From: Owenia fusiformis
Taxonomy: Eukaryota > Annelida > Polychaeta > Sabellida > Oweniidae
Length of the DNA stretch: 64,000 nt
Direction of reading: 5' to 3'
NCBI GenBank assembly: GCA_903813345.2
Contig: CAIIXF020000001.1
Span: forward strand, 55,383,885-55,447,884
Shown here: one piece after another, positions 42,201 through 57,200 of the stretch
How positions within the stretch are numbered: the first letter of the stretch is position 1
Layout of the letters: each line of letters begins with the position of its first letter
Program-made: the position numbers and the translations under genes
Notes under the pieces: generated by a model
The model's input: only the letters and a program-made list of their open reading frames with translations
What the model was told of the DNA's origin: nothing
Database searches by the model: none

Positions 42201-45200
42201 GATCTGGAAATAATCTTGATATCCCTGTTGGAGGCAGTACAACAATTGACGATGTCTCTATCACACGTGTGGATAAAGATACTTATCAGATTTCTGAAGA
42301 ATCATCTGAAAGTGAAATCACTGTAACAGTTCCATTTGTTGAAGAGACAGTAACTGTTATCAGAGACTCCAACGGTGATGTGGTCGATACCACTCCAGGA
42401 ACAGATGGAACCACAGTGGGTGACTTGACCATTTTACAAGATGAAAATGGCAAGTACACTATAACTGATGGATCTTCTGGAAGCACCATACATATCATGG
42501 GTACAACTATTACTGATCACGAAGATAATAAGATGGGTATTTCAGTTGGTGGAGTCATAACTGTTGGTGAGATAGTTGTTCAGCAGGCCTCTGATGACAC
42601 ATTTGTTGTCTCTGACACCTCATCTGGTACACAGATTATAGTGACTGTTACAACACCAACATCTGGGCCTGAAACTTATGTTACTGATCATGAAGGTAAT
42701 ATAATTGACCTCGATGATGGAGAAAGTACAACTGTTGGTGATGTTACTATAACAAAGACAGGTGATGACACTTATGAGGTTGAGGATACCTCAACAGGTA
42801 GTGTAGTAACTGTCTCTGGACATGGAGATGGTGACTCGGGTGATGGCTCAGGTAGTGGTGGCTCTGGAGGATCTGGAGGTAGCTCAGGCAGTGATGGTAC
42901 TGAATCTGATAACACTACCCTCTCTGTTCAAGTTACTGTTCCCAATGACCAGTGTGATGCTTCAACAAGCACTCTCACTGGTTCCTGTGATGGCAACCTA
43001 GACAATGAGTTCCAAGATAGTGATGGAAATGATGTCCCAATAGATCTTGTTGATGATGACGCAGTAGAGGAATCTGCTGCTGCTAACATTGTGAATGAAT
43101 ATCATTCGGAAGACTCTGATACCTTTACAGGAAATAGCACTCATTCCATTACAACTATTACTGGTGACAGTGAAGTCACAAACTATGATGGTTCAACATA
43201 CACACTGACAAGTCCTGGTGAATATTCATTAGTGAATACTGATACCATTGATGTTTATGCAAGAGTTGTACCTTGTGGTGAAGCTACTTGTGTCAACCAG
43301 GTATGGTTATCAACTGATGACAGTGATGTTGTATTCCACGCTCCTTACTCTGCTGCAGGACATATTGTAGTGTTTGATGCAGCTGGAACAGTCCAACATT
43401 TAACATCTACAACAGTAATGGACCCAAGTATGAATGTTAAACCAGTTGGAAAGGATGGGTTTAATATAACTGATTCTGCAGGAAGTGTAATCATTTTGAA
43501 GGAAGATACCAATGGATTCATTACTGTTTCTGCCATTATACCCAAGACCAGCTGTGCACAATCATCTGGAGATCTTGCAGGCACATGTGATGGTAATAAA
43601 TTCAATGATGTGGATTCTCAGGATGACATTACAGATAAACCAGGTACAGATAACTGTGCTTCTTGCAACATTGGTTCATCTGATAACTCAAGCTTTGTGT
43701 ATACATATACAACCCCAACTGGAGTTGTGTATGAAGAGCCAGAGGAATTCACAGGCTCTTGCACATGTGGCTATTATGTTGAAGATTGTTGTGTTGAGAT
43801 TGTTACCCCTGGTGGAAATGGCACCCATGGAGAGACATCAATTGTTAATGGTACTTTTACAACTTATGACGGTGTTCAATATGATATTGAAATAAGAGGA
43901 GAATATGAGTTCTACAGCAATAATGATACTAACACTAGTGTCTATATTAGGATGACACCATGTGGTCAGAAGACATGTGTAACACAAACCCAAATAAGCA
44001 TTGGAGATACAGATATCATTGTGCATGCACCATATACACCAGGTGGTGATCTTGTTGCATTTGATGCTGATGCACAAGTAATTGATTTCAGTGACTCATC
44101 ATCTGTTCACCTTGATGACAGTACAACTGTTACTGAAGTTAGTGGTGATGAGATCATTGTCACCAATTCTGATAATGGCATAGAGGCAACTATCAGTGTT
44201 AATGACGATGGATCTCTAGATGTTGTCATAACTACACCAACAGACACTTGCTCGGCTAGCTCTGGCTTGTCAGGATCTTGTGATGATAATACTAATAATG
44301 AGATCCCAGATGGTAATGGTGGATATGTTGATGCTGATGATATCACTACTGATGATCTAACTAATATGGCAGATGATAACAATGTAGGTGGTTCAGCATC
44401 TGGATCTGGAAGTGGATCTGGATCTGGAAGCGGATCATCTGGAGATGGATCATCTGAAACTAATTTTGTGTACAGTTACACAGATGAAAATGGTACAACA
44501 CACAAAGAACCTGAAAATATTGTTGCAAAGTGCCCAGCTGGATTCTATGGTGCTGACTGTAGTATTGCATTAGAGGACACCTCATCTGGTTCAAATACAA
44601 CATCAACAGCAAGTGTCAATGATGATGGATCAGTCACTACATTTGATGGTGTAAATTATCCTGTTGGAACATATGGAGAGTTCACACTCGTCAACACATC
44701 GAATGTTGATGTAAGTGTGGAGCAAGAACCTTGTGGCAACACAGTGTGTACCACTGGAACATCTGTAATAACAGAAAATGGTGGTGTCATAATCCATACT
44801 GGCACTGGTACTGAATCTGGAACTGGCTCTGGGAGTGGAACAGGATCAGGATCAGGAAGTGGATCAGGGTCTGGAACTGGATCTGGAAATGCAACTGATG
44901 TAGGTGTAAGCATCACAGATCAAAGTGGCAATGATATCAACCCAGCACAGGGACAGACTGAAACAGTTGGTGATTTCATCATTGAAAACACAGGTGATGA
45001 CACATTCACAGTAACTGATACTTCGTCTGATATTACCATAACTGTTTCAGACACAAGTATAACCAATGATGCTGGAAGAGTGGTAAATGTATCGCCTGGA
45101 AGCAGTTTCACCAATGGTGATGTTACTGTTACTAGAACAGCTGAAGATACATATACCATAACGGAGGGTTCAGATAGCACTGAATTAGATGTCATAATTC

Positions 45201-48200
45201 CTGCCACAACAACTATTGTTGTAACAGACCAACAAGGCAATGTCCTTGACCTTGCTGCAGGAGAATCATCAGATCCAATTGGAGATCTTACCGTATCGAA
45301 CACAGATGGAAAGACAATCACAATAGATGATAGCTCATCTGGTGGTACAGTTACATTTACTTCAACAGGTGTAACAAATCACGCTGGTGTGGCAATCAAC
45401 ATCTCACCGGGAGATAATATTGTTGATGAGGATGTTACTATCACGAGACTAGATGAAGATACATTTGTTGTAAATGATGCATCATCTGGAAGTCAAGTGC
45501 AAGTAACAGTTCCACAATCGAATGATATTGTTATAACAGATAAACAAGGAGATGTTGTTCATTTGTCACCAGGAGGAAGTGAGACTGTTGGAGATTTGAC
45601 TGTCTCTGAAGGAACTGATGGCTTGTCATACACTGTATCTGATGGATCTGGTAACACAGTTACAATTGATGGAACTGGTGTTACTGATGGTAATGACAAT
45701 GATGTAGATCTGTCACCGGGAGATAGCGCACCAGTTGGTGATATGGCTGTTAAACAGGTTGATGAAGATACATACACAGTAGTAGATGAAACAACTGGTG
45801 ATGTTGTCACAGTTACAATTCCACAAACACCAGGACCAGTTATTACCGATAACAATGGTGATATTGTAGATCTCTCACCAGGATCAAGTACAACAGTTGG
45901 TGATATGAGGATAACTCAAGTTGATGACAACACAGTCATTGTAGTTGATGGATCATCTGGAGCAAATATTACAGTCACTGGTACAAGTATTACTGATCAA
46001 GATGGCACTTCTATTGACACCTCAGTAGGACAAAGTACAACAATTGGAGATGTGACTGTTCTGAAGACAGATGCTAATACACAAGTATTAACTGATGAAT
46101 CATCTGGTGCCCAGATAACTGTCACAACTACATCAACAGACTACCCAGGAGCAGTCATTTCTGATGGAAATGGTGATGTGATCAATTTGCCACCAGGGGT
46201 AGGACAGAAAGTTGGTGATCTGACTGTCACTGAATCTGGGGATATTTATACCATAACTGATGGCTCTTCTGGAAGTATTATAACAATTTCCCCTGAATCC
46301 ATTACAGACAAAGATGGCACAATTATTGACCTTAAACCAGTTGAAAATGCAAAGGTAGGAGACATGACTATCACTCAGTTAGATGAATTGACTTATGATA
46401 TAGTTGATGGTTCATCTGGAAGTAAGGTAACAGTTACTGTAACAGTACCTATACCACCAGCAGGAACAGACACTTATATCACTGACCATGAAGGTAATCC
46501 AATCGATCTTCTACCTGGTGAAAGTGAGACTGTTGGTGATGTGACAGTTTATAAAGAAGATGGTGATACTATTATAGTTACTGACACTTCTACTGGTAGT
46601 TCTGTTACAGTAAATGTCAATCCACCAAAGGATGATAGTGACACTGATGGTGACTCAGATGATGATGGAACAAGTACTGATCCTACTGGAGCTACAGATG
46701 GAGATACAGTTGTTACAGACAATAATGGTAATACACTGGATCTTACACCTGATTCCCCTGCAACTGTAGGTGATGTGACCATCACTCAAGGACCAGATGG
46801 TTCATACATCATAACTGATAAATCATCTGGAAGTGAAGTTACTATAACAGTTATTGGGTCAACACCTACATCATCTGGTAAAACATTTATAACAGACCAT
46901 GAAGGAAATCCAATAATTCTTTCACCTGGGAACACAGCAACAGTTGGAGAAATCATAATTAAACAAGAGGATGGAAATACCTATGTCATTACTGATGCAT
47001 CATCTGGAAGTGAAGTAACAATCACACTGCCTACACCAGGAACAGTTGTTACTGATGGGGATGGTAATGTAATTGATACAACTTCAGGAGGTAGCTCAAC
47101 TGTTGGGGATTTGACAGTTTTTCAAGGAGATGATGGCTCTACTACAGTAACAGATGGGTCCGATTCAGTAACAATTACTGGATCAGGAGTTACAAGTGGT
47201 GAAGGTACTCCTATTAACCTAACACCAGGAACAAGTACAACAGTTGGTGATATCACCGTCACACGTATTGATGAAGATACATATGTTATCTCAACTAGTA
47301 CACCTGGAAGTGAAGTAACAGTAACTGTACCAGCTGCAACTGAACCAAGTGTGACTGATGGAGAAGGTAATCCTGTTGACACATCAAATGGTGGTGCCAC
47401 TGTGGGTGACATGACTGTCACTGGAGATGGAGAAGGAAATAATGTAACTCTAACTGATGACACTACTGGAGACAGTGTTACAGTCACAGGAACTGGTGTC
47501 ACAGATGGTGATGGTAATTTAGTAAACCTTCCCACGGGGAACAGTACAACCATTGGAAATGTGACTCTAACGAGAGTTGATGATGATACATATGAAGGCA
47601 CTGATGGATCTGGAAACACTGTTACAGTTACTGTACCATCTACACCAACAACTGAGACAACAACTACCGATGGTCAAGGGAATACACTCGACACAACTGG
47701 TGATGGCAGTGATGTTGGTGATATGACTGTTACTGGAGATGATGATGGAAGTGTAACTGTCACTGATAACTCTTCAGGTGGCAGCTTCACAGCAAGTGAC
47801 ACAGGTGTCACCAACTCTAATGGTGATCTTGTTAATCTTACTCCAGGACAGACATCAACAGATGGTGATCTAACTGTAACCAGAGTTGATGAAGACACAT
47901 TGACCTTCCATGATAGTTCATCTGATGACACAATAGTTGTAACAGTTCCAGAAATAGAATCAACTGAAACAGTTATTACTGATCCACAAGGCAATCCCAT
48001 TGATGTACCTTCTGATGGCAGTACACCAGTTGGTGACATGACCATTACAACAAATGATGATGATTCAATATCAATAACTGATGGCTCTTCTGGAGTTACT
48101 GTTACTATCACAGATACAGGAATCAATGATGCAAATGGTGATGTAGTTAACATCCCACCAGGTGGAAGTACCACATTAGGAGATATTACAATACATCGGG

Positions 48201-51200
48201 TGGATTCTGATACATATGTGGTATCTGATGGATCATCTGACAGTGAAATTGTTGTAACCGTGCCAGGTGTTACCACAACTGGTAGTGGAACTGGAACAGG
48301 TGATAACACTTCAACAGGTGGATCAACTGGTGACTCTACTGGTGACTCTACTGGAACAAACACTGGTGGATCAGGCAGCATACAGATAGATGTTACAGTA
48401 CCAAATGATGAATGTGCTGACTCCTCAAATACTCTTACAGGATCATGTGATGGTAATTTGGACAATGAATTCCAAGATAGCGATGGCAATGATATCCCTA
48501 TTGATCTTGTCACTAAGGATGATGCTGCAGAATCTGCTTCAACAGTAAAAACAGATGATTACTATCCACCATCTGATACATTTAATGGCAACTCCACCCA
48601 TTCAGTCACAAGTATTGGTGGTAATGGTACTGTAACTAATTATGATGGAACTGAAATAGATCTTGATACTCCAGGTGAATATGTGATTGTAGATGGTAGT
48701 GAAACTGATGTTAACATAAGAGTTGTACCTTGTGGAGACTCTACATGCGTGAACCAAGTTTCGATCTCAACTGGTGGAGATGACAACGATGATACAACAG
48801 ATGATAACACAGATGATAACACTGGTGATGGAGGTGATGACTCTGGAGATGATACTGACACTGAGGAGAGCACCTCTGGCAACACTACCTTCACTGTTAG
48901 CAACGGAAATGAGATTATTTCCACTCCAGGTCAAACTTCAACGATCGGTGCATTAACAATTGATAACCTTGATGGAGAAACATTCACAATAAGGCATGCT
49001 CCATCTAATAGTAGTGTGACAGTCTCAGGAACTGCTATACTGAACTCTGATGGTAATGTCGTGAATATTTCACCAGCACAGACTGCAACATCTGGTGATA
49101 TCACAATTACAAGAGTAGATGAAACCAATTATGTTATATCGGAAGATGCATCTGGAAGTGAGATTGATGTAATAATTACATCCCCAACAGATACAGAAAT
49201 CACAGACCAAAATGGAAATACAGTTGATGTTTCTACTCCTGGATCAAGCGGCACTGTAGATGACTTCACAGTTACACATAATAGTGATGGAACCTACACA
49301 ATTGTCACTCCATCAGGAAACACAATCACTGTCAAGAACACAGGCATTACTGATAATAATGATAATATTGTTAATGTTGCACCAGGAAGTAGTAAAACTG
49401 TTGATGATGTAACAATAACAAGGGTAGATCAAGACACCTATGTTGTACATGATGACTCATCTGGCAGTGAGATTTCAGTAACAGTTCCATCATCAACAAT
49501 CCCAACTGACACCCCAGTTATTGTTGATGAACATGGTAATGAAATTGATGTTGTGCCAGGATCAGATACTACTATTGGTGATATTACCATAGGCAAAGAT
49601 GATAACGTTACTACAACAGTAACTGATGACACATCCAATACCACAATAACAGTAACTGGAACAGGAATCTTTGATAATGATGGTAATCTTATCAATGTCT
49701 CTCCAGGTGATAATACCACAGTTGGTGATGTTATTGTTGACCGTATTGATGATAATACATATGAAATCACAACTACGCCATCAGAAAATGATACTTCAAC
49801 AACTACTGTTACAGTAAAGGTCCCTGAAGGTATAACAAATGAAACTGTCATCACTGATCAAAATGGTAATGCTCTTGAGAATGATACATCAGTTGGTGAC
49901 CTTGAAGTAAATCAAGGGGATGATGGTGCAACCACAATAACTGATTCAAGCACTAACTCCTCTGTCACAGTAACAGGAGATGGTATCACTGACGGCAACG
50001 GTGATTCTATTGATCTTCTGCCAGGTGACAGTACAACAGTTCCAACTAATGTAACAGTGACCCGCATAGATGATGATACCTATGTTGTAACTGGTACAAA
50101 TGGAGAGGAAATCATTGTTACTGTTCCCACAAGTACACCAGAAACAACACCCTCAACTGATGGCTCAGATGGTGACAGTTCTATTACTGATAGTGATGGA
50201 AATGCAGTTGACCCTCCAATTGGACAGAGTGTAACAATTGGTCATCTAACTGTTGCAAATGTTGATGGAGAGTCATATACAATAATGGATGAATTATGTG
50301 GAATCATGATAACCATGACAAATACTGGTTTCATTGATAATAATGATAATGACAATGTCATTCACTTGGCCCCTAGAGAGAATTCAACAATTGGTGATGG
50401 AAAATTTACCAGGTTGACTGAAGATACATATCACATAAGGGATGCACTTGGCACTTCACTTACGCTCACATTAACACCTCCAACAGAAACTGTTATAACT
50501 GATCAAAATGGAAACAATGTTGACATACCTTCAACTGGCAGCAGCACTACCATTGGTGATTTCTCAGTAAACCATAATGAAGATGACACAATTACAATTA
50601 CTGACAATGATTCTGGAAATAATGTAACAATTACTAATACTGGAATTATTGGCAGTGATGGAAACCTCATCAACATTGTACCTGGCACTAGTACCACAGA
50701 TGGTGATATTACAGTTACCAGAGTTGACCAGAACTCATACATTGTTAGCACAAGTTCAACTAACGTAACAGTTATAGTTCCTCCTCCGTCCACAGAAGCT
50801 GGACCTATTGTGACTGATAACCAAGGAAACGATGTTGGTCTTTCTTCAGAGTCTAATGTTACTATTGGTGACATGGATGTAACTCAGAATAACGATGGAG
50901 ACACTTCCTTTACTGATGGCACTAATAACACTGTTACAATTGGTGATAAAGGTGTCACTGATAACAATGGCACTACTGTGAATATCCCACCAGGCGAAGA
51001 GACCACTATTGGTAACATGACTATTGGACGTGTTGATGAAGATACTTTAACAGTTACAGATGGATCAGGAAATAGTGTTACAGTCACTGTATCACAACCT
51101 ACTAAAACTCTTATCACTGGTACACAGGGTGATGAAATTCATCTTGTACCAGGGGTAAATGACACAGTTGGGGATTTGACTATAGTCCAAAATGATAGAG

Positions 51201-54200
51201 ACACCTATACTGTTAGTGATACATCCTCTGGAAGTGTTGTTGTTGTATCAGGAGATGGACTTCTTGCAGGGGATGGGAGTTCAATTGATCTTGTCCCTGG
51301 TGAAAGTGTTACACGTGGAGACATCACCATTACACGTGTAGACGAGGATACATATGAGATTGCTGATGGATCATCTGAAGAACTGATCACAATAACTGTC
51401 ATAACTCCTCCAGATCTCCCTCCTGTAGGTGGTAGTACATCTGTTACTGATAGTAATGGAAACCCTGTTAACCCCTCAAATGGAGAGAGCACAACACTTG
51501 GAGATTTGACAATTGAAAATCTTGAAGGTGATATTACCACTGTAACTGATGGATCATCTCAAAGCACAATCACATTGACTGGAACAAGTATCAAAGACGA
51601 TGGAGGCTTTGTTATCAACCTAATGGCAGGAGATAACAAAACAGTGGGTGATATGACCATTTCACGAGTTGATGACAACACATATGATGTGACTGAAAAT
51701 TCAGATGGAGGTCAGGTTACGATTACTGTGGCTTCACCAACAGAACCTGTTGTGACAGATGAACTGGGAAATATCATTGGAATTCTACCTGGATCTGAGG
51801 ATACCATAGGTGATTTGACAGTGACTCAGATTGGCACTGGCGATAACTATGTTTATTTAGTTACTGATGGGTCATCTGGCACATCTGTTACAATCAGTGG
51901 TTCAGGTATCTTTGGTTCAGATGGAAATATGGTTGCTATACCAGTTGGGGGAAGTAAAACTGATGGTGATTTAACAGTTACTAGAGTTGATGATAACACT
52001 TATGCTGTATACGAATCATCTGGTGATAGTAAAATCACAGTTAGTGTACCAACCCATACAACAACTGAAACATCTGTAACTGATGGACAAGGAAATTCAG
52101 TTGATATTAGTCCAGGTTCAAATACAACTGTCGGTGACCTGACAATTTCACAAACAGATGATGGTGATACAGTAACAGTCACTGGTGGCTCTGGTGGTAA
52201 CGTAACAGTAACTGGATCAGGAACAATTGTTACCAGTGATGGAACTGCTAACCTCCCACCAGGTGCTAATACTACAGATGGGGATATGACAGTTGAGAGG
52301 GTTGATGAAGACACCCTCCTCATAGAGGATGGATCAGGAAATGAGGTAATAATAACAATTCCAACTTCAGATGATTCAGTTGCAGTTGATCAAGATGGTA
52401 ATGAGATTGATCTTTCTCCAATTGGAAGTGAAACACAAGTTGGAAATATGACTGTATCTGAGGTTGGTGAAGATATCATCATAATTACAGATGGATCTGA
52501 GAATACAATAACAGTTAAAGATACTGGTGTCACTGATTCAAATGGTGAAGATGTTAACCCTCTACCAGGAGATAGTGACACTGTGGGAAATCTGACTATT
52601 ACCAGAGTGGATCATGACACAATAGTCGTCTCTGATGGATCAGATGAGATAACTGTTACCGTTCCTTCAACTGGAGGCTCTGGTGGAAGCGGAGGTTCTG
52701 ATGGAAGTGGAGGTTCTGGTGGATCCAGTGGAACTGAAGGTTCAGGAAGTACCTCAACTATTACTGATGACACTGGTAAAGAGATAGATTCAACTCCAGG
52801 ACATAGCACTACAGTTGGGGACCTTACCGTTGAAAATGTTGATGAAAATACTCAAACCATAACTGATGGGTCATCGGGAACTGGCGTAACAGTAACTAAT
52901 ACAGGTATATCAATAACTGATGGTCCTGCTATAAATATCAACCCTGGAACCAACACAACAATTGGTGATATAACAGTCACCCGTACCAATGAAAATGATT
53001 ATGTTGTTAGTGAAGGATCATCTGGAGGTGAAGTAACAGTCACTATTACCTCACCAACAGACACAGTTATAACTGATGGTAATGGTAATGAGATCCCAAC
53101 TTCACCAGGTAGAACTGATACAGTAGGTGGCTTCACAGTTACAAAATCAGCTGATGGAGAGACAATAACAATTGTTGATGTAGATACTGGAGTTGACATT
53201 ACAATTACAGAAACTGGTATTACTGGTCCAGATGGTAACTTAGTTATAATTTCTTCTGGAACAAGCACCTCTTTTGGCAGTGTTACAATAACCAGAGTGG
53301 ATGAAGATACATATGTTGTATCATCAGAATCAGCTGAAAATGATATCACTGTAACTGTGCCAACTTCATCAGGAACAGATGCAGTTGTTAGTGACAACCA
53401 AGGAAATCCTGTTGATGTAACACCTGGATCAAATTCAACAGTTGGTGATATGACAATTTCCACATCTGATGATGGCGAGACAACCTCATTCACTGATGAT
53501 TCTGGTAGTAATGTCACAATTACTGGTTCTGGAACCATAGTGACAGGTGATGGTACCACTAATCTCTCACCTGGAGACAATACTACTGATGGTGATCTCA
53601 CAATAAACAGAGTTGACGAGGAAACTATTGTGGTATCCGATGGTTCTGGAACTGATGTTATAGTCAAAATTCCCAAACCTGATGATTCTGTTGTAGTTGA
53701 TGAAAATGGTACTGAAGTGAATATTCCTACTGGTGGTTCAGAGACAGTTGGAGATCTGACTGTTGAACATGGTGATGATGGATCATACACATTCACAGAT
53801 GGGTCTTCTGGAGCAACTATTATCATAACAAGTGATGGTGTCACAGATGGTTATGGTAATGATGTTGATGTTTCACCAGGACAGAATACAACTGTAGGTG
53901 ATATAACTGTCACTAAAGTTGACCATGATACCTTTGTTGTAGCAGAGGGATCAAGTGATACCGAAGTAACAGTCACAGTTGTACCTCCACACACAAGTTC
54001 ATCTGTTACAGATAACAATGGTGATGAAGTTGACATCTCAACAGGAACCAACATCACTGTAGGTGTCCTGACTCTTCATCAAACTGGGGATAACACATAT
54101 GTCGTAACCGATTCAACAGGAAGAGGTGTAACCATATCAGGACCAATATATCCAAAGGTTGATACTACAATTGTGGATAATTATGGAAACAACATTGATA

Positions 54201-57200
54201 TGTCCAAGGGAGATAGTGTCACTGTTGGTGGTATCACCATAAACGAACATGAAAATGATGTTTATGTAATCCAAGATAAATCAACTGGTGATGAAGTTAC
54301 AATAACTGTAACTATTCCTGGAGCACCGGAGGATGCTGGACCTACAGGTGTTGTGTTCCATGCTCCTTACTCAACAAATGGACCTCTTGTAGTCTTTTTG
54401 CCAAATGGCACTTTTCTGCAGATAACAACTACAACTATAATTGGCAATATGACCATTGAACCAACTGGCCCTAACACCTATCATGTGACTGATCCTGTTG
54501 GCAATGAGGTTATCATCACAGTTGGTGATAATGGTTATTTGGATATTTCTGTTGTAACCTCTAAAGAAGAGTGCAAGGAATCAGCTGGTGGTATTGCTGG
54601 TAGCTGTGATGGTAACAAATACAATGATGTTACACCAGAGGATATCACAAGTGGAGCATGTACTAGTTGTTCTGTTAATTCAACAGATGATCCAGATTCA
54701 GGTTTTGTTTACACATATGTAACACCAACTGGAGTAGTCTATGAGGAACCAAAAGATTTCAATTCAACTTGTGTATGTGGATTCTATGCTGATGACTGCT
54801 GTGTTGACATTGTTGGTGCAGGCGGTAATGGAACACATGGTGAAACAACCATTTCCAACGGTACCTTTACAACATATGATGGTGTTCAATATGAGTTAGA
54901 GGTAAGAGGAGAATATGAATACTTTAGCAATGGAGATTCCAATACCACTGTTTATATTAGGATGACACCATGTGGTCAAAAGACATGCGTTACACAAACT
55001 CAGATAAGTACAAGTGGATCTGATGTTGTTATTCATGCACCATACACACATGGCAGTGATTCTGTTGTCTTTGATGGTGATGGCCAAGTAATTGACTTCA
55101 CAGATCCAACTGTCCAGCTTGATGACAGCACAACCGTAACAAACAATGGTGATAATGTGATTGTTGTCACCAATTCTGATGATGGCACTGAGACAACTGT
55201 CACTGTAAATGATAAGGGATCTTTAGATGTAGTGATCACCACTCCAACAGACTCTTGTTTAGCTGGTGTAACTGGCATGGCAGGATCTTGTGACGGTGAT
55301 ACTGATAATGAGATCCCAGATGGTAATGGTGGATATGTTGCAGCTGAGGACATTACTTCAGATGCTCTGAGAGAGATGGGTGATACATACTCAACAGGTG
55401 GATCTGGATCTGAAAGTGGGTCATCAGACTCTGATGATGATACTAAGTTTGTGTATGAATACACAGATGAGGATGGTACAACACACAAGGAACCAGAAAG
55501 TATAACCACTACTTGTCCATCAGGATTCTACGGTGCTGACTGCAGTGTTGAATTGGCTGATACAACATCAAATACAGACACAACATCTACTACTGGAGTT
55601 GGCTCAGATGGAACAATTACCACATTTGATGGTGTTGAGTATAATATCACGAAACCAGGAGAGTACTCACTTGTAAACACATCTGATATTTCTGTTGGAG
55701 TAAGTTCAGAACCATGCGGGGATTCAGTATGCACCACTGGAACTTCTATTACAACAGATAATGGTGGTTTCATCATACATACTGGCTCTGGAGGCACTGG
55801 AAATACTGGCGATGACACAGGAACTACTATAACAGATAAACAGGGTGATAAACTTGATCCCTCCGGTGATGGTGCCACTGTTGGTATTATGGTCATTACT
55901 CAAAAAGAAGATGGTAGCACAACTATAAGTAATAGCGAAACTGGAAGAACTGCTGTTATAGTAACAGAAAAGGGACTCACAGATGCTGATGGTGATGTCA
56001 TGAATTTCTCCCCAGGAGAAAGCATATCAGAAGATGGTATAACTGTGACACGCATTGATGATGACACAATTGTTGTGACAGATGGATCCTCCAATGGTGA
56101 AGTTACAGTCAATTATCCTAAATCATCCAACACTCAAATTGTTGACCAACAGGGAAATGAAATTGATCTTTCACAGGGTGGAAGTGATAGTGTTGGTGAT
56201 GTAACAATAACACAGAACAGTGATGGGTCAGTCACAGTTAGAGATGGATCTTCAGGTACAACAATTTCAGTTACAAACACAGGTGTAACTGGTTCTGATG
56301 GAACCCCTGCTAACATTCCTATCGGAGCAACTGCAACCGATGGTGATTTGTCCATCAACAGGGTTGATGAAGATACCTACGTGATATCCGATGGATCATC
56401 TAACAGTGAAGTCACAGTCACAGTTCCTGTTGAACAAGCTACAGAAACAGTTATTACTGATAGTAATGGTAATGAAATTGCCACAACCTCTGGATCAAGT
56501 GAAACTGTTGGTGATTTGTCCATTTCAGAGGTTGGTGATGGTATTTTTACTGTAACTTCTGACTCTGGAGATAGTATCAGAATAACAGGAACAGGTATTG
56601 TCAATACAGATGGTGACACTGTTAACATCGTTCCTGGACAGAGTGTGCTAGTTGGCAGCATAAATGCCACACGAGTGGATGAAGACACCTATGTGTTTAC
56701 TTCTGCTATAGATGGAGAATCTGTTACAGTTACAGTCCCTCCATCTACAGACACATCAGTCACAGATGGAAATGGCAATTCTGTCGACCTTCCAGCTGGG
56801 GGAACTGAAACAGTTGGTGACATGACTGTCACTAAAGGCAGTGATGGTAGCTCTGTTACTGTTGAAGGAGACTCTGGTGAATCTGTAACAATCACAGGCG
56901 ATGGTGTTGTTGATGGTAATGGAAACCCAGTTAACATTCCACCAGGAGGTAATACAACTGCAGGTGATGTTACAGTCACAAGGGTTGATGAGGACACTTA
57001 TACTGGAACTGATGGATCTGGTAATGAAGTCACTGTCACAGTGCCAACGTCTGATGACACAAAAGATAATGGTGATGTATCTGTATCTGATGATAGTGGT
57101 AATGATGTTGATATTTCAAAAGGAGGAAATGCAGTTATTGGTGACATGACTGTTTCTCACCCTAATGAACACACCTATATTGTTACTGATGCTTCCTCAG

